From NCBI GenBank assembly GCA_025965815.1, contig JAOPWF010000826.1:1-7653 (forward strand): a DNA stretch of 7,653 nt, in the 5' to 3' direction. Source of the stretch: Mycobacterium sp. (lineage in GTDB: Bacteria; Actinomycetota; Actinomycetes; Mycobacteriales; Mycobacteriaceae). Of this stretch, positions 6,544 to 7,653 are shown in pieces. The notes below the pieces were generated by a model. It worked only from the letters and a program-made list of their open reading frames with translations. It searched no databases and was not told the origin of the DNA. Within the stretch, counting starts at the first letter, position 1. The number at the start of each line of letters is the position of its first letter. A program made the translations under genes and the position numbers.

Positions 6544-7267
6544 TCAAATGATCGCCATGGTCGCGGTGGTGATCGTGCTGGCCGTCGTGCAGTCGTTGTT
6601 CGGGGTGGGGCTGCTGCTGTTCGGCACCCCGATCTTCCTGCTCCTCGGCCTGCCTTTCGAACAAGTGCTGGGCTACCTGTTGCCGTGCTCGATTGTCGTG
6701 AGCGGACTGCAGGTGGTAACGAGCGGGGGCTTGACGCTCGAGCCGATACGACGGCAGTTCCTGATGATCACCGCTCCGGCCGTGCTGGTCGCGACGGGTG
6801 CGGCCGTCGCCTTGGGCACGCCGCATCAGATCCGGCTGATCGTCGGCGTCGTGCTGCTCGTCACCGCGATATCCCGAGTCGGTCGCCTGCAGCCTGTGCT
6901 CAGGCGAACCGTCGGCAAGCATTCGCGCCCCCTGATGCTCGTCCTCGGCATCGTCCACGGCTGGAGCAATCTCGGCGGCGGCATCCTGACCGTCATCGTC
7001 GGTGCTTCCTTCGAGGACAAGGTGTCCATCCGTCGGCAGATCGCGTTTGCCTACGGCTCGATGGCGATCATCCAGCTCTCCGTCGTCATGGCGACGGTGC
7101 GCCCGCACTTGGCGCTAGGGCTGTGGCTGCTCCTGCCGGTGATAGCGGGCATCGTGTTCCTTCTCATCGGGCAACGGGCCTTCCAGAAAGCCCGTCAACG
7201 GCCCTATCAACTCGGGCTTACGGGTTTGATCTTGAGCTTCGGCGCGCTCCTGGTGGCAACCGCATGA
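6533..7267 (+). CDS. TauE/SafE-family membrane transporter (anion exporter-like)
   Basis: 244 residues from ATG 6533, about eight transmembrane segments with short loops. The two half-repeats typical of the TauE/SafE family (PF01925-type) are visible. The first has the glycine-rich FGVGLLLFGTP (23-33) in helix 1, and the second has VHGWSNLGGG (141-150). The latter is followed by the DKVSIRRQIAFAYG segment, like the family's second-half helix entry. Known members move sulfite, sulfoacetate and other sulfur- or carbon-containing anions across the inner membrane, but most are uncharacterised and the annotation 'sulfite exporter' should not be taken literally. The start is set by GGAGGG at 6522-6527 and overlaps the phosphatase end by 11 bases; the stop overlaps the next ATG (ATGA). 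Position between a phosphatase and a glycosyltransferase suggests a substrate linked to polysaccharide synthesis, such as a by-product or a substituent precursor. This is inference only. Confidence 0.88.
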   Translation: MSTDQMIAMVAVVIVLAVVQSLFGVGLLLFGTPIFLLLGLPFEQVLGYLLPCSIVVSGLQVVTSGGLTLEPIRRQFLMITAPAVLVATGAAVALGTPHQIRLIVGVVLLVTAISRVGRLQPVLRRTVGKHSRPLMLVLGIVHGWSNLGGGILTVIVGASFEDKVSIRRQIAFAYGSMAIIQLSVVMATVRPHLALGLWLLLPVIAGIVFLLIGQRAFQKARQRPYQLGLTGLILSFGALLVATA

Positions 7268-7653
7268 TCCGACTGCGCGATTGTCGAGCGCGCCGGAGCC
7301 AGCAGCGTCGACCGTCGCCGGGTCGCGAGTCGCGTCAACGCCGGCGCCGGGATCCGCATGTCTTGTTAGTCGTCGAGAACGTTTCGTTGGCGCGCGATCA
7401 CCGGCTGCGCAAGCAAGCACTCGCGCTGCTGGGCGACGGTTACCGAGTCTCGGTGATCTGCCGCAGCGATCCGGGCAACGACGCAATCGACGGCGTGCGC
7501 GTCCATCAGTACCGCGCCCCGGCTGACGGCGACAGCAAGCTCGGCTTCCTGCGTGAGTACGGCTACTCGCTGGCACTGGCGGGGTGGCTGACTGCGCGGA
7601 CGTTCGCCACCGACCGGTTCGACGCCATCCAGATCAGCGGTACGCCCGATATT
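7264..7653 (+). CDS. GT4-type glycosyltransferase, N-terminal part, runs off the window
   Basis: Open frame of 130 codons from ATG 7264 to the window edge, with no stop. The start overlaps the transporter stop as ATGA. There is no clear Shine-Dalgarno, so coupling is presumed. After a basic leader (residues 1-32 hold 13 Arg) comes HVLLVVENVSLARDHRLRKQ, then ALALLGDGYRVSVICR. This is the first Rossmann strand and helix of GT-B enzymes of the GT4 kind (family pattern: ENxxxxxDxRxxxEAxALxxxGYxVxVIC). IDGVRVHQYRAP (82-93) fits the next strands. The fragment ends with FDAIQISGTPDI, the 'where the partner sugar enzyme looks' segment common before the second strand block. The nucleotide-sugar-binding C-terminal domain lies outside the window, so donor and acceptor are unknown. 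Inferred role: cytoplasmic addition of a sugar to the undecaprenyl-linked repeat begun by the upstream phosphoglycosyl transferase. Confidence 0.85.
   Translation, partial: MIRLRDCRARRSQQRRPSPGRESRQRRRRDPHVLLVVENVSLARDHRLRKQALALLGDGYRVSVICRSDPGNDAIDGVRVHQYRAPADGDSKLGFLREYGYSLALAGWLTARTFATDRFDAIQISGTPDI

Noticed and set aside
6422..7108. 228-codon minus-strand frame
   Set aside because: Asp/Gln/His/Arg-rich antisense shadow of the phosphatase and transporter genes, with no recognisable motif.
1..7653. tRNA, rRNA, CRISPR, insertion sequence, terminator or promoter
   Set aside because: The window is coding almost without gaps; I saw no repeat arrays, transposase motifs, terminal inverted repeats or stem-loop plus T-run structures between genes.

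Overview
The window is a high-GC stretch with strong G/C preference at third codon positions and GTG as well as ATG starts. It is coding on the plus strand from end to end. Together with the gene families present, this points to an actinobacterium, but the genus cannot be fixed from the sequence alone. It is the middle of an exopolysaccharide or capsule biosynthesis operon of the Wzx/Wzy (flip-and-polymerise) type. Both ends of the operon lie outside the window.

Layout, all on the plus strand: (1) the 3' part of a left-handed beta-helix sugar acyltransferase (2-502); (2) a PglC/WcaJ-type phosphoglycosyl transferase that starts the lipid-linked repeat unit (483-1175); (3) a very large membrane protein (1172-4342) that joins a 14-helix MurJ/MviN-like flippase to an O-antigen-ligase/Wzy-like polymerase in one chain; (4) a Wzz/CpsC-CpsD-type chain-length co-polymerase whose cytoplasmic BY-kinase domain has lost key ATP-site residues (4339-5877); (5) a histidine-phosphatase-superfamily protein (5884-6543); (6) a TauE/SafE-type membrane transporter (6533-7267); (7) the N-terminal part of a GT4-type glycosyltransferase running off the right edge (7264-7653).

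Neighbouring genes overlap by 4 to 20 bases or, in one case, are 6 bases apart. GTGA/ATGA stop-start overlaps occur at three of the six junctions. No internal promoter or terminator is apparent, so the genes are most likely one translationally coupled transcript. There is no gene-free stretch longer than a few bases.

Inferred pathway: gene 2 loads a sugar-1-phosphate onto undecaprenyl phosphate, glycosyltransferases such as gene 7 extend it, and gene 1 supplies or applies an acyl modification. The first half of protein 3 flips the lipid-linked repeat, its second half polymerises it outside the membrane, and protein 4 sets chain length. Genes 5 and 6 are not standard parts of such clusters.

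The most interesting points are the single-chain flippase-polymerase, the apparent pseudokinase chain-length regulator without a tyrosine tail, and the adjacent histidine phosphatase with Asn at the usual general-acid position. Together they suggest a Wzx/Wzy variant that may not use the classical Wzc/Wzb tyrosine phosphorylation cycle.
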